From Casuarina equisetifolia (lineage: Eukaryota; Streptophyta; Magnoliopsida; Fagales; Casuarinaceae), in the NCBI GenBank assembly GCA_028551475.1, contig CM052355.1:20921580-20985579 (forward strand): a stretch of 64,000 nt of DNA, written 5' to 3'. Shown piece by piece: positions 45,761 through 57,800 of the stretch. The first letter of the stretch is position 1; every line of letters starts with the position of its first letter. The notes under the pieces were generated by a model that worked only from the letters and a program-made list of their open reading frames with translations, had not been told where the DNA came from and searched no databases. A program made the position numbers and the translations under genes.

Positions 45761-45990
45761 AAAGAGCTGACAATATGTCGCTTATACCTTTTCCTTTCCT
45801 CCTCTGTTTAATATTACTTCCTTTAACCATATCAACCATCTGGGTACAGGACTAAAGTCCTTTACCGAAAACATGATCTCTTATGGTATAGGACTTTAGT
45901 CCAGTACCTAGATGGTTGATATGGTTAAAGGGAGTAATATTTAACAGAAAAGGAAAGGAAAAGGTATAACCAACATAGTGTCAGCTCTTT
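45761..45990. repeat. 106-bp near-perfect inverted repeat with 18-base loop
   Basis: The left arm (45761-45866) and right arm (45885-45990) are the same length and align without gaps with 10 mismatches by hand count, about 91% identity. The loop is 45867-45884. The outer ends read AAAGAGCTGACA / complement AAAGAGCTGACA, and each arm contains the 12-bp palindrome GGACTAAAGTCC. Transcribed from either strand it would fold into one long hairpin, like a young MIRNA or other hairpin-siRNA precursor; as DNA it could be a foldback MITE. No target duplication was found at the ends. It lies 625 bp upstream of the MYB start at 46615. Confidence 0.9.
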
Positions 45991-46614
45991 ATCTGTTTGC
46001 GTGTTGGCATGAATATATATGGTCGTAACGAGTTTAGAGCCCATTGATTTTGCTTGGGAGGAAGGACTATGTTAAACTTACCGTGTATTATCATATAGAT
46101 TCACTTAGCTTTTGAGAAGAGCTGGTCTCAAACGACTAGTCCACAAGTCTTACAGAAAAATTCTGCCCGCCAACATGGTAGATTCTTCCAGTTTCTTCAC
46201 ATCACGCTGGTAAAATAGCCGAGCAGTTTTTCCAAGTTCAACCCAGTTTGGTTAACGCTGTAAGCTAACATCGATATTTTAAAAAACTTATCACGTTGTA
46301 TAGGTTGTACAGAAAGAATAAAAAAGACTCAGGATTCTTCAAACATATTCATGACTTTTCTTAATTCATTCTTTTTCTTCTCGGAAGGAGCGGATTTCAA
46401 CCTAGCATTGCTTTAAATGCCAGGTCCCCATGATTGGCTACCTATTCTTCTTCTGGCCATAAGCCATAACAGATACACGGTCTCTTTCTCCTCTTTTCTC
46501 CCCCCCTCTCTCTCTTTCTGTCTGTGTACCAAAGAAACACAGAGAGAATCTACGTACGCAGACAAATAAGCACCTAAAAGCTGTTCTCTAGCTTAAATTC
46601 TGTTAGTAGCCGCA

Positions 46615-49330
46615 ATGGGGTGCAAGTCATTGGAAAAACCAAAGCCAAAGTTCAGAAAAGGCTTGTGGTCACCGGAAGAAGATCAAAGGCTTCGAAGCTA
46701 TATCCTCAGACATGGCCATGGATGCTGGAGCTCTGTTCCCGTTAACGCTGGTGAGTTTTCCTAACCCCTTGATCACGTCTAGCACATTGCGTCTACGAAT
46801 TGCTTCGTAAAGCAGATCAAAAAGAGCATTCCCAAGTATATAGATAAAGTTTTTCTGCTTTTACTCTAAATATATGGATGAAAGATTTAGGACTCCAGCA
46901 TGTTTCAAGTTTGTTCATATGCGCCTATGTTTCTCTTGCGGTGTTGTCTGTTACTGTATGAAAACTTGTGTCCTTGCTAAACTGCCCCTGGAATTTTATT
47001 GACCCCAGCTTCAACCAGTCGGTTCAAATAAATGTATGTGGGATAAAGAAAGTACTCTAACTTATAAGTTAGACTTTATGTTTTCTAACAATAAGCATGC
47101 TCTTTTCTCACTCTTAAATTAACTTTTGAATTAAATTTTGTGTTTTCTAACAATAAGCATGCCATTTTGCTTGAAAAGAAACATCCAATTAATGAATCTA
47201 TTTCAACATTATAATTCGTTTTTCATCAATGAATTCGCTTTGCAATTGAGGTATATGATTAGAAGAGGACAGTTTCTAAAAGTACCTTCAGCGGTAAATT
47301 GTGTGCAAAATACTGTTGAATATAGGTTCTTCTGTCATTTGCTTTCTTAAAGTGGACAATGAGGCGTTTCAATTTTATTTATTTATTTATAATTTCTATA
47401 GTTTATTCTTTTTTCTTTTTGGTGGAAATCATAGGATCCAATGAATAAGAGATGACTTTGATGTTTTTGGAGCTTTATAAGATATAATATTACTTTAATT
47501 TTCACACTTTAACTTTTATCAATAAATAATTTACTCACTTTTTTGGAATTTGGAGGATAGGATGGTATCTTAAGTCAACAACAAAAGAATTTGATCTAAA
47601 ATCCGTAATTGTTAGTATAAAAAATAATTGCTGATGATATTTGATGTTTATAACAAAGCCTCCATATATAATTAATTCTGTTATAATTGATTAATATACT
47701 AGAAGTATGATATTTGAGCAAATATTCAAGTGTAGGCCTGATTTAAGATAATGGAGAATTATGTTAACCCAAAGGCTTCGACTCAAAAAGTTTGATCCTA
47801 GTGTCATTTAGAGCTCATCGGTTGACTCTTTTGTCTACAAATTTGCACTCAGGGTTGCAGAGGAATGGAAAGAGCTGCAGATTAAGGTGGATTAATTACT
47901 TAAGGCCAGGATTAAAGCGTGGGATGTTTAGCAAGGAAGAGGAGGGGAAGATTTTGAGCCTTCATCACATGTTGGGCAACAAGTAAGCAAAATAGATAAA
48001 TTTTTTTAATACTTCAAAACCTATTTTCTTTTCTTTCTTTCTTTCTTTCTTTTTTTTTTTTTAAGAAAAAAACTAGTTTAACATCCTTAACTCTATAGTC
48101 AAAGATGAGAACGATAGAGTAATTTTTTTTTTTTTTTATCCATGGCGCATTTAATTGATCATTAAGGTCATTTTAAATATTGTAAGAGAACAGAAGTTAT
48201 TGATCCGATAAGGTCGGAAAGTCAATTTTGAGTTTTAACCCCAACAAGAGTCGGAGATTATTTTAACTTTTCGAGTTGGAGGGGAATAATTTTTTGAGCC
48301 GACGTTGAACACGTTGGTTCCGAAGTCGATGCCACTAGATAGAGGTTTCTATATCACCTAAATACAAATTTAGTAGTCCATCACCTATTAGCTTAATGAT
48401 AAGTTAGTACGGTTTTAGACCTTTTCGTTCTAAGTTTGCTACTTAGATGTGTTGGCAGGTATGTAAATAAATAAAAAACGAAAAAAAAAATTAGGTTTCA
48501 TTTGACAAATACAAATTCATACAGCACCCGCTAACTAACCTTGGATCTAGCAGTTTAATAATAGATTGTTTACTTGTGGGACGGTTTTTTTATGGGGAAG
48601 CCTTAATCACCTCTGGGTTGTGAAATGTATCCTAGTATTATATTCTTAAAGTCGTCAAGAGTAAACGCTACAAACAATGGTGAAAGCAATGCTTTTTACC
48701 TTTTTCTTTTCTAATACGAGCAGGTGGTCTCAGATAGCACAGCATTTACCCGGAAGAACCGACAACGAAATAAAGAACTACTGGCATTCTTATTTGAAGA
48801 AGAAGGTGTCCAAAGCTGAAGAAATGGAGGTTCACACCAAAAATCTCTGTACTAGTTCAAGCTCAGATACCGTGGATTCTTTATCCTCTCCCAGAAAGGA
48901 CGGAATCGGACTTCCAGTTTATGATTCACTAGAATACATGGAAAACTCATCAACATATGCTAGCCAAGCTGTTCCACAGACTTCTGACTTGCCTAAGGAG
49001 GCCAACCGTTGCTTCGTACCGAAGCTTTTATTCGCTGAGTGGCTTTCCTTAGATATCATTAATGAAGGGAGCCTGGCGAATTCAGGTGAGGGGCTGATTT
49101 CTAGAGGTAAATTTTCCTATAATCCAAACATGCAGTACTCTCCCATGCATGGTATTCTGCTGAACGATGGAACATATAATGGAGAGTTTCATGACGGGCT
49201 AAGTAATGGTTCGGCCTCTCAGATGTTCAATTCACAGTTCAAGTTCGAAGATCAAATTTCAGGAAGTGGGATCGTTGATTTTAATATATGCACTGATTTC
49301 AACATTAGTAATAGTGTAATGTACTTATAA
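46615..49330 (+). CDS. LAF1: R2R3-MYB transcription factor, LAF1/MYB18-like
   Basis: A nuclear DNA-binding regulator; Arabidopsis LAF1 (MYB18) promotes phytochrome A responses to far-red light and is degraded through COP1. Exons 46615-46750, 47853-47982 and 48724-49330 give 290 residues, with the standard R2R3 splice positions (exon 2 is exactly 130 nt). R2 (about residues 15-66) contains [20 protein letters not shown] and [20 protein letters not shown]3 (about 67-117) contains [20 protein letters not shown] and [20 protein letters not shown] followed by HSYLKKK. The [14 protein letters not shown] and WHSYLKKK wording is what points to the MYB18/19/45 clade. The C-terminus is Ser/Asn-rich with no motif I know. 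A CT-rich tract lies in the leader (about 46500-46525). Subfamily placement is from memory. Confidence 0.88.
48749..48769 (+). promoter_or_regulatory. miR858-type site in R3, with central mismatch
   Basis: This stretch encodes PGRTDNE and matches the region that miR858 recognises in many R2R3-MYB mRNAs. Compared with the remembered miR858 sequence there is a mismatch opposite miRNA position 10 (C instead of A), the scissile position, so cleavage may be poor. It is inferred from homology. Confidence 0.3.
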
Positions 49331-50880
49331 GGGCAAGTTTCTTGGGCAACATCAAGGAAGAATAACTTTTAATTATTCTCATAATATTAAATATGGTACT
49401 GTTAAAAATGCTTCAACCAACTATAAAATACGCTTCTTTCACCGTACACTATATACTATTGTGAACCGAACAAGTTTAATTAAAGGTTATTCTTCCATGA
49501 GTTGCTTTTAGAGACAGCCATTTGTTTCCTAATGTAGTCCCGACAGTTTGTGCTATTCGTAGTATTTAAATTTCGGATAATGTGATTGAGAACTGCATTT
49601 TGATCACTTATGTGGTCTTTCTTTTTCTATTATGGATCTAATGCCTCTCGAATGAACCCAATAGTTATTGAAAATCTTGCTGGGATTTGAAACCGAAGAT
49701 TTTTGTATTATTTTTCTCAATTTGTTTACACATTTTCTTAATAAAGTGATTCTAATGAAAGAAGTTAATAGTTCCCTCGCACCATCTTGAACAGCAGTCC
49801 TATTAAATGGATTTCCTTGTATCCACATGACCTTAACTAGTCCAAGATTGCCGTCAATCTCAAGGGAAGGGAAGTGTATCTTTAAGGCTACTCTAGACGT
49901 GTCTATCATTGGAAAGGCTCAAGTCTCTAGGCATCTTGGCATTCCCAGTTGACTATGAACCGTTAGACAACCAATTTAGGATAGATTAGAAGTCTATCTT
50001 TGGTTGTTTTTGAAAAAGAAGCCTCGCAGTCACCAACAACATCAAGACTGCACTCTACAGTGCCCACATCTGCTCAAGCCTTGCATGCAGTTAACAAATG
50101 ATTCAACAATGTCCAGCTAGCACAAGACCCATGCAAGCGTCAGACACATAAGACAACTAATGTTGAGACGTGCTGATTGTTGGTTGTATAATGGAGCCCC
50201 ACCGCATGTGTTAAGTGTAGTTGCACCATCAATTGTGCAATTTGCGCCTGACAAACGCACTACAGAAGCATGGAATGAAATGGAGATCGTAGCAGGAAAG
50301 CGCTCGTGTCTAACACCTCATATAGAAAGAATGACTGAGCAACACCCAACACAAGCTGTGCTTGTGCAGCTACATTGAGCACATTACTCTTGACCAACGT
50401 CTAGAGAATGTTCACAACCCAGCACATCGTATTGCTACACCATTGGGACAGTTAAGTCAACATTCTTGAAGTACAAGTGCGTGATCAGTGATCTAGAGGA
50501 CAACTCGTATGAAAGCCAACATGCCTTACCTAAATTCCCTAGCCCTAGACTACAAGTCATGTACTCCATAAGTCCTAGCATAAAGAATAGGGAAGTTAGG
50601 AAGAAAGCAAGAGAGTCTCACTAGTGAAGAAAAAGGGCTAGTACTTAGACATATCACACCATTTTTTTGACAGTTCCTAAAAATCTTCTCAATTTCCCCT
50701 TTTTGAGCATATGGGTACTAATAAGGCCTCATTGAAATTGGGTCTCTCGCCCTTTTTAAATTAATTTGACGACCATGACTCTGGTGTGAGGGTAATCCCT
50801 TAGGTTCTTTAAACACATCCTCAAACTCCGTAAGAAGATCTCATACCTATTTCCTAACCTTAGTTGTACTTGTTTGCCAT
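49331..50880. other. Spacer after the LAF1-like gene
   Basis: MYB 3' flank followed by sequence without recognisable genes; short frames at 49604-49909 and 50160-50378 have no family motifs. Confidence 0.4.
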
Positions 50881-52980
50881 CCCCTTTCCTTTTGCATAAT
50901 TTACAAAACCATCAACGACCTTTCTTTGCTCATCTCTTTGGAAAATTTTGCCCTTAGAAGTATTTGCCTAACTCTCAACTTCGCTCCTTGTAGTGTCATC
51001 CTTCTTCCTTCCATATCAAACTTCATTCTCAAGATAGGAAAATTCCAAACAATGTCTCCTAACATTTCTAGCCATTTGATGCCTAACACTATATCCACTA
51101 CTACTAAGGGTAAACATATAAATCTAGTGCCAATGTGAATCCTCACTTCCATGTTAGACCAATTTCACCTTCCAAAATCTCATCTCCATTGGCCACTCTC
51201 ACCTTGAATGCCACTATTTCATCTACCTTCATTGTTATTCCCTTCATTTGTCCTTGATAAATAAAATTGTGTGTGCTACTTGTGTCAATGATGATTCTAA
51301 TTTTTTTCCCCCATTCCAATAAATAACCTTCTACTTTCATCATTTATGGTTTCCCTAACTCAACCCTAACAAATTTCATTTCTAAGACTTCTATCCTTTC
51401 CTAATCTTCTACCAGTTCCTCACCCCCTTGCTCCATCACTTCTTGTTCATCCCCACTACCATCCAATTCATTTGGCTATATTGTTTCCAATATAAATAAT
51501 TTCTTCTTACATTGGTGGCTTGAGATGTATTTATCATTGTAATGAAAACAAAGGTCTTTTCTCTTATGTTCTTCTATCTCTGCAACTATAAACCTTTGTG
51601 TGGGTAAGAAATTAGGTCTTGCTTGAGATGGTACCCTTCTAATTCTCTTCACTGGGGCAGCCACCCTTAAACGCAACTATGCATTGTGTTCTTCAAAAAT
51701 CTTAGTGCACTTCAATGCTTAATTTATTATTTTAGGATCTTTAGCATCCACATCTCTCTTAATTCCCACCTAAAGACTACTAATAAATCCATCTAGAGCT
51801 TGTCTAATTGCTAGGGGTTCAGATTTCATCAATATATTCATGAAATCATCATAATACTTTTCAAAGGATATTGTTTGCATCAATTTAGTCAACACCCCAT
51901 ATACTCTATATTCACGGTTAGAACCATATCTCTCCATAAGACCATGTTGCAATTTGTGCTAGGTCAATGCTTTTCCCACTCTCTCTAGCTCCAACTTATA
52001 ACCATATAACCACCATGCTACTGCCCTTTCCATATTCCATGAAGATGTCTTCACTTTTTCTCTATCCAAAAGTCCATGATACTCAAAAAACTCCGTCGCC
52101 TTAAATACCCATGATGCCGGGTCATCTTCCTCATTAAATCGAGGAAAATCATATCTTAAAATTCTAAGTTTTCATTCTTTTTCCCTATCCAACTATCCCT
52201 TCTAGTCAAATTCAAATTTTCTGCATTAGGCCCAAAATTGGTTTCACATTGGTTCTACCTGTGATGTCCCTTATCTAGCCAATGTTGGGCATCTTTCGGC
52301 CCATGATCGTCCCTTGTTTTGGTTTGGGTCTCCTGCATTTTGGCTGCCACCGTGGGTTGTGCCAGCAGTCGAGCCTCCTGCGCCATTATACAACCCATTC
52401 TGGTGTGGGTTTGTCGAGTTTTGCCCACCACTGGAGCCTCCCGTGCCCCCGGACAGCGCCCTCTAACTTCACCAGAATCACCGTCGTGACGTCCCGCATA
52501 TCACACAACTTTATGCGCACCTTAGTTTGCATCTCTTCCATTGGTTGGGCAACCATTGTTTCCACGTTTTCTACCCTTGTTTCCATCTACGATGCAACCT
52601 ACTTTGATGCCAATTGATCTAAATCTGAACCAGAATCTAGAAGAGCCTACCGTGCCGCAACTTGGGACTTGGTGTTAGGGCCCTCAAGTATGAAATCCAC
52701 GATGGGATTTGGTCAAGAACCTCTTCGCTGAGCGATTGTGGAAAAATCAAGCTCAACAAAGGAAATTTTGAGGTTCAAATGGGAATCTCAACTGTTTTCT
52801 AGATTTATTCAAAATAAAAGCCGAAAGAGAAAACAGGTCTGCGCCAGCAGAAATACGACTTTAATGCCCACCGCACTACCTATTGGAGTTTGGGCCTACA
52901 AAAAATAATAACCCAACCCAATAATTTATTCAACAAAAAGGCCATATTGTTTGGCCCATAACAAAGACTTTTCCCAAACT
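50881..52980 (-). mobile_element. Ty3/gypsy relic with gag, protease and 5' LTR end
   Basis: In minus-strand order: an LTR-like stretch right of about 52612, a primer-binding-site-like TTGGCATCAAAG (complement near 52600-52611), and a gag start METRVENVETMVAQPMEEMQ (52386-52586). Next are a gag segment at 51770-51952, a zinc knuckle LCFHYNDKYISSHQCKKK (51476-51676; second Cys is Tyr) and protease RIIIDTSSTHNFI (51143-51343; the Gly of D-T/S-G is Ser). The segment leading into RT is VVVDIVLGIKWLEMLGDIVW (50901-51152). Several frame breaks separate the pieces, and RT proper and the 3' LTR are missing or unrecognisable. The right limit is approximate. Confidence 0.85.
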
Positions 52981-53580
52981 GATTCTAACTAGTATCTTGT
53001 CTATGAATTATGGCAATGAAACATGTAATCAATGTCGAACCACCTTTCCTTCATGATGAAGTGATTGCGTAATCAATTTTGTGAAATATTTCTCCATTAA
53101 TGACTAAAATAGCTTGCATCATGGCAAAGCAACAACCTGCAGCGGAGTACACCTTCATTCAAGACAAGATGAGAGTTCAAGAATGCGTAGCTTGAAGGGG
53201 ATGTATTTACTACAGATGCTCTCCATTCTAGACCCCATCTCGGAGTTCTAACTGTCAAAATTTCCTAACCTCCTGGTTCTAGCTTCTTAATTTGAGCTTT
53301 TGTAAATGGTAGCCATTAAGCTATACAACTCTTTTTAATCTCAGCTCCGTGATGTAATTCTTTGCGTTAAAATACATTCAATAAAGGAAACTTTGCTACT
53401 TCCAACTGAGCTAATTTTAGTGACGGAACAGAAGTTTTCGACATCAGAAGCTACAATTATGAACATGATTGGTTCAATCATCTTCTTATGATATTACAAG
53501 CCTCAGGCCACATCAATGGTATGTCCACCGAAAGTGTCGATCCTTTAAACCCAGACTTCAGAAAATTTGTAAGCTTGAAG

Positions 53581-54856
53581 TTAAAAAGTTGCCCGTGATA
53601 CTAAGCTAGCCCATAAAAGAACACCAGCAACCATGATAATGGTCATGATAGGCGTCCATTTCAATGCAATTACCTATGCAAGAAATGAAATTAAAACGTT
53701 AGGTGAACCGAAAATTCTGCTTTATTGGACTGCGGAGATGTGCAAAGCTATTCAGCATGCATACCTCAAGGCACGGGGAACGCCATATTGAGGAGTGAGT
53801 TCGCTGATTCGAAGATACCTTTTCCGATATTTCTGGCAATATAAGACAATAATATGCATGCTTTATGTGTCTTCATGGGCATCAATATATAACTCAAGCA
53901 AACTCAAGTAAAGGAGAAACAATTAGAATTGAACGCCACCTGAACTTCTCCTTCGTGCTATAATTTCGGTAATGTGTTTAACAACAATATCTAAATCCTG
54001 TTTCCGGTTGGAATTAAGCTTTGAGAGGTTGGCCTGAGTTCGTGTATCAATATATTGCTTTATTAGACGCCCAATAATGCTTTCTGCGAACCAAGTATCA
54101 TTACAAATTCCTCCAGGGCATGTACAAGAACATAAAATACAAATAAATGAATTTGGTGCTTCAATTCTAGCAAAAACATTACTGCACATCAATATCGGCT
54201 TTTTGTAGTTCATAAAAGTTACCAAATTTGAGAAAGCTGTAGGGCTTTGTAATTTTGTCGATGAGGCTTTTATCAAACTTCTCAAATTCCTTTTGCAAGT
54301 CGTGTAGGAAATGGAAAGCTAGTTTTCTTGGATATGACGCATCGCACAAAGTGATGAAGAAGATCCCATTCTCGACCATGTAGCTTAACGGCAGAAGAAG
54401 AAATTAATAGATAAATACCATCATCCTTGCTCATCACGATGGACGTTGTACAGCATGTTCAGCTTCCTCAGTTTGTGGACCAAAACAGAGAAATAATATA
54501 CAGGGATGAATGCTATAAAGGATAAAAGAGACGACTAAAAGAACTCCTTTTTTCTTTTAAACACAAATAAAGAGAACATAGCATTATGAATCAGCAATTC
54601 GTATGCATATGTTAGGACGATTATTTATCAAAAAGAAAGTAAACATGGGGAATAAAAATAAATACTTAAAGCACTGATGATCCACGAGGATTGTCATCTT
54701 GGAAGCTGCCAAGTCTCCCCTCGAGGTTTCTGTGATTATTAACTCTGCTTGCTGCTTGTAAAATGGGACGTCGCCATTTTCCACATCCAAGAACCTAGGT
54801 CCTTGTGCGAGATGCAACCCATCTCTAACCCTTCCAACAATTGTTAGCTTCACCAT
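53581..54856 (-). CDS. SEC22: SEC22-type longin R-SNARE, divergent paralogue
   Basis: SEC22 proteins are ER/Golgi vesicle SNAREs with an N-terminal longin domain, a SNARE helix and a C-terminal anchor. Exons on the minus strand: 54666-54856, 54223-54383, 53940-54083, 53765-53832 and 53581-53673. All introns are GT..AG and the phases join into 218 residues, the usual SEC22 length. The longin domain (1 to about 120) carries MVKLTIVGRVRDGLHLAQG, YKQQAELI, FFITLCDASYPRKLAFHFL and KPYSFLKF. The SNARE helix starts at YIDTRTQANLSKLN. The anchor in the last exon is KWTPIMTIIMVAGVLLWASL, a Lys-Trp followed by a single hydrophobic span. The SNARE part is poorly conserved after LDIVVKHITEII (a cluster of three Arg, then Ser-rich). 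From memory it resembles the lesser-known second SEC22 homologue of Arabidopsis more than the main SEC22. The coding region is intact. Confidence 0.87.
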
Positions 54857-57800
54857 TTCCTTAGAGACAATGACCTATATCTTCTCAAATAATGACTATA
54901 ACAAGATGAGATCTGGGCGGGTTCCCAGTTAAGAAAGGTCTTTTATAGGGCGTAGAGGGAAAGGAAGCTAGGAGATGAAGTTATTCCAGATGTACGAAAG
55001 AAACCATGGTCGATGGACAATAGCTGGATTGGTTAAGGATTTGCAGAAGTCATAAGACAAACAGATTGAAGGACTACAATACGAACTTCATGTCGTTTCT
55101 TACATGTCTCACACCCTTCGTATATGCTATGATAATGTCAAACGAAAAGTATAATGTTTTTGCTCATAAAAGTAAACAAATATAAAAAGAAAACTTTTCG
55201 TAATTCTATATGGAATGTTTTAGAGATATAAATTTCCCTTTTCAAATGTGAAATTTAGCCATTTCATAACTGAAAGATACAAAAGGTTAAAGTTTAAGTC
55301 GAAATGATTAAAAAAAAAAAAGGTTCGCATTGATATTTAATTATCTCTAACTATTGTGTCTATAATTGGATGATATGATCATCTATTTTGTCAAAGTTGA
55401 ATCCTTCTCATTATTGATTTGAGTAGCCACTTACTAAATTATGGGATTTGTGATTAAGTGATGAAATTATATTTTCTCAAGTGAGCCCATAATACTATTC
55501 ATTTTCTCAAGGAAGTATCTATAATTATGTGTAAGTTTTGGACACTATATTAAGAATAGGTTTTATTATAGAAACAAATCCACCATTTTTTAAGATTCAG
55601 AATTTTTGCATTATGAACATGTTAAAGTGATACTAATGTTTCAAAACACATTTTAGTGTATTCTACGAGTATTCTAAAATAACAATTAGGATTCTCTAAT
55701 TTAATGACCAAAAGGAAGAAATTCAATCATATATTAACTAATACGTTATGCTTCTTGTACAAAAAACCTAAATCAATTGCTGACTTTGAATTCAAATTTT
55801 CAAATTATATACTTGTTCATGATGCCTCTAAATCACGCAGAATAAGACTTGGACTTTATTTATAAAAAAATAAATAAATTGGAGTTTTCAAATTATCTCT
55901 TGAATTATGCCGATCTAATTGTTGCAATTTCCAAGCCCTTTCTACAGTTTATTGGCCTAGCTAAGGCCTTTATCATGGTAACTTTTTCGGCGACAAATTG
56001 GGACTTCAGAGCCTCAAAATTTGTAACATCTCAGGTTTGAGGAAGAGCAATTCAACTTTTGTTCCCCCAGTAATTATTCATTGCACCGAACGATTCGTGA
56101 CATAAAAAGCTGGGTCTTTCAATTGTTTGAAGGGCCTTTCATGGGCCCAAAAACGTAAAGGATGATGCATCGAAAAGTTTTCAAATTCCTAGGTTTTCAT
56201 TGTGGGCCTGAAGAACCTGATCAAAATAGCCCGACGCAAGCCTAATCTAATGTTGGTAAAAACTATGGGATCTGGAAAAGAAAAGTTTAAGAATGGATAT
56301 ATGATGGGCAACAATTGAAGCAATTAGACCAACAAATTCAGATATGTATATTTCTTTTATAAATTATTGATTTGTAAAGATATATTTTTGCAAGTTAGAA
56401 TCAAACCTTGTTTCGCTCTCTAAAAGTTTTCCCTTTGGCTTTCATTTTTTAATAAAACATAATAGTTTTATTTCTTTTTAAAAAATAAAAAAGTATCTTA
56501 ATAAATTTTATTAATAATAAAAAAACTGAGCATTTAATATTCAGAAATTCACAAAATAAATTTCTTTTGATAAATCTTCAAGAAATACTTGCTAACTAAT
56601 GGTAGAAAAAAATCTACAAAATAAGGACAGAATAAATGAAATAAAATTGAAACTATTGCTCCCTATGATAACAATTGTGATGTGTATTTGGTGGTCTAGT
56701 GATGCGTCCAAACGGAATTAGAAATTATTACGGGCCCACAACAAGAATGTGGCGATGAATGTGAAGTGTCAAAATGGATTGACATTTTTTAGTTATTTAT
56801 GGGCATGTCGTTATACATCGTTGGCATAAACTTTCATTTTTATTACTTAATGTCAAAGACAAAATCAGAAAATGGAAAATTCAAGTATTGATTTTTCTTT
56901 CACAAACATTTTTCCCCCTTGGGTTTCCTTTGCATATTGTGGGTTAATTAAAAAGACCAATGAAAGAAAAAAGAAATTGGATGAAACATTTTTTTAAAAT
57001 TTTTTTCTTTTTAATATTACAATACATATTTTCAACTCACACACATATTTTAAATCTCATACCTCATGGTTAGAATATCTATTAACTCACTACTAAGTTA
57101 ACTAATTAAGTAATAATAAAACATTTTTAAGTGGTGTTGCGCTTTCTTAATCTTCAAAAACTAACTCATAAAATGAGATTTTCCTTTGCACTTTCATACT
57201 TTTTCTCACTTTTCATCTCTCTCAAGCTTTTTTCCACAGAGTTAATTCCACCACCGTCGCATTCAGCTTAAGGCAAACCTTTCACTAAATGGATCAAAAT
57301 AATCAACCAACCATTGCCATGGGATCTTCTCAAAGCAAACTTTAACTATTCTTCTTAACTATTCTAACTATGCAACAAATGCCATTGTTTAAGTATCTCT
57401 TACGAAGAATAAGTTAATTCACAAGGCCTAAAGTATGCACGCTATTTTCCTTGCAAACTAGGTGAAACAAAGCAGCCTAAGCATTACTTAGTTTAGGCCT
57501 TTTTAAAAACAAATATATATATCTATATATGTCATTTTGTTAGGATTGATCCAAATTAGAATTTCATATTAAAAAAATGATTTGATTTATGATTCAATAT
57601 ATTTCACAATTTAATTTATAAAATGAATTGGACTCCTTAAGTTATCTATTGTTTAGAGTTTAGAGGTGTTAAGTGTGACTATTATACAACTTATCTAAAT
57701 TAAAACTTCTAAGTAACTAGTAAGTTTTAATCCACAGTTAATAAAACAAGTTATTGTTTTGTCTAAAACGTTTATAACATATCAACTATGATGTGATTAA

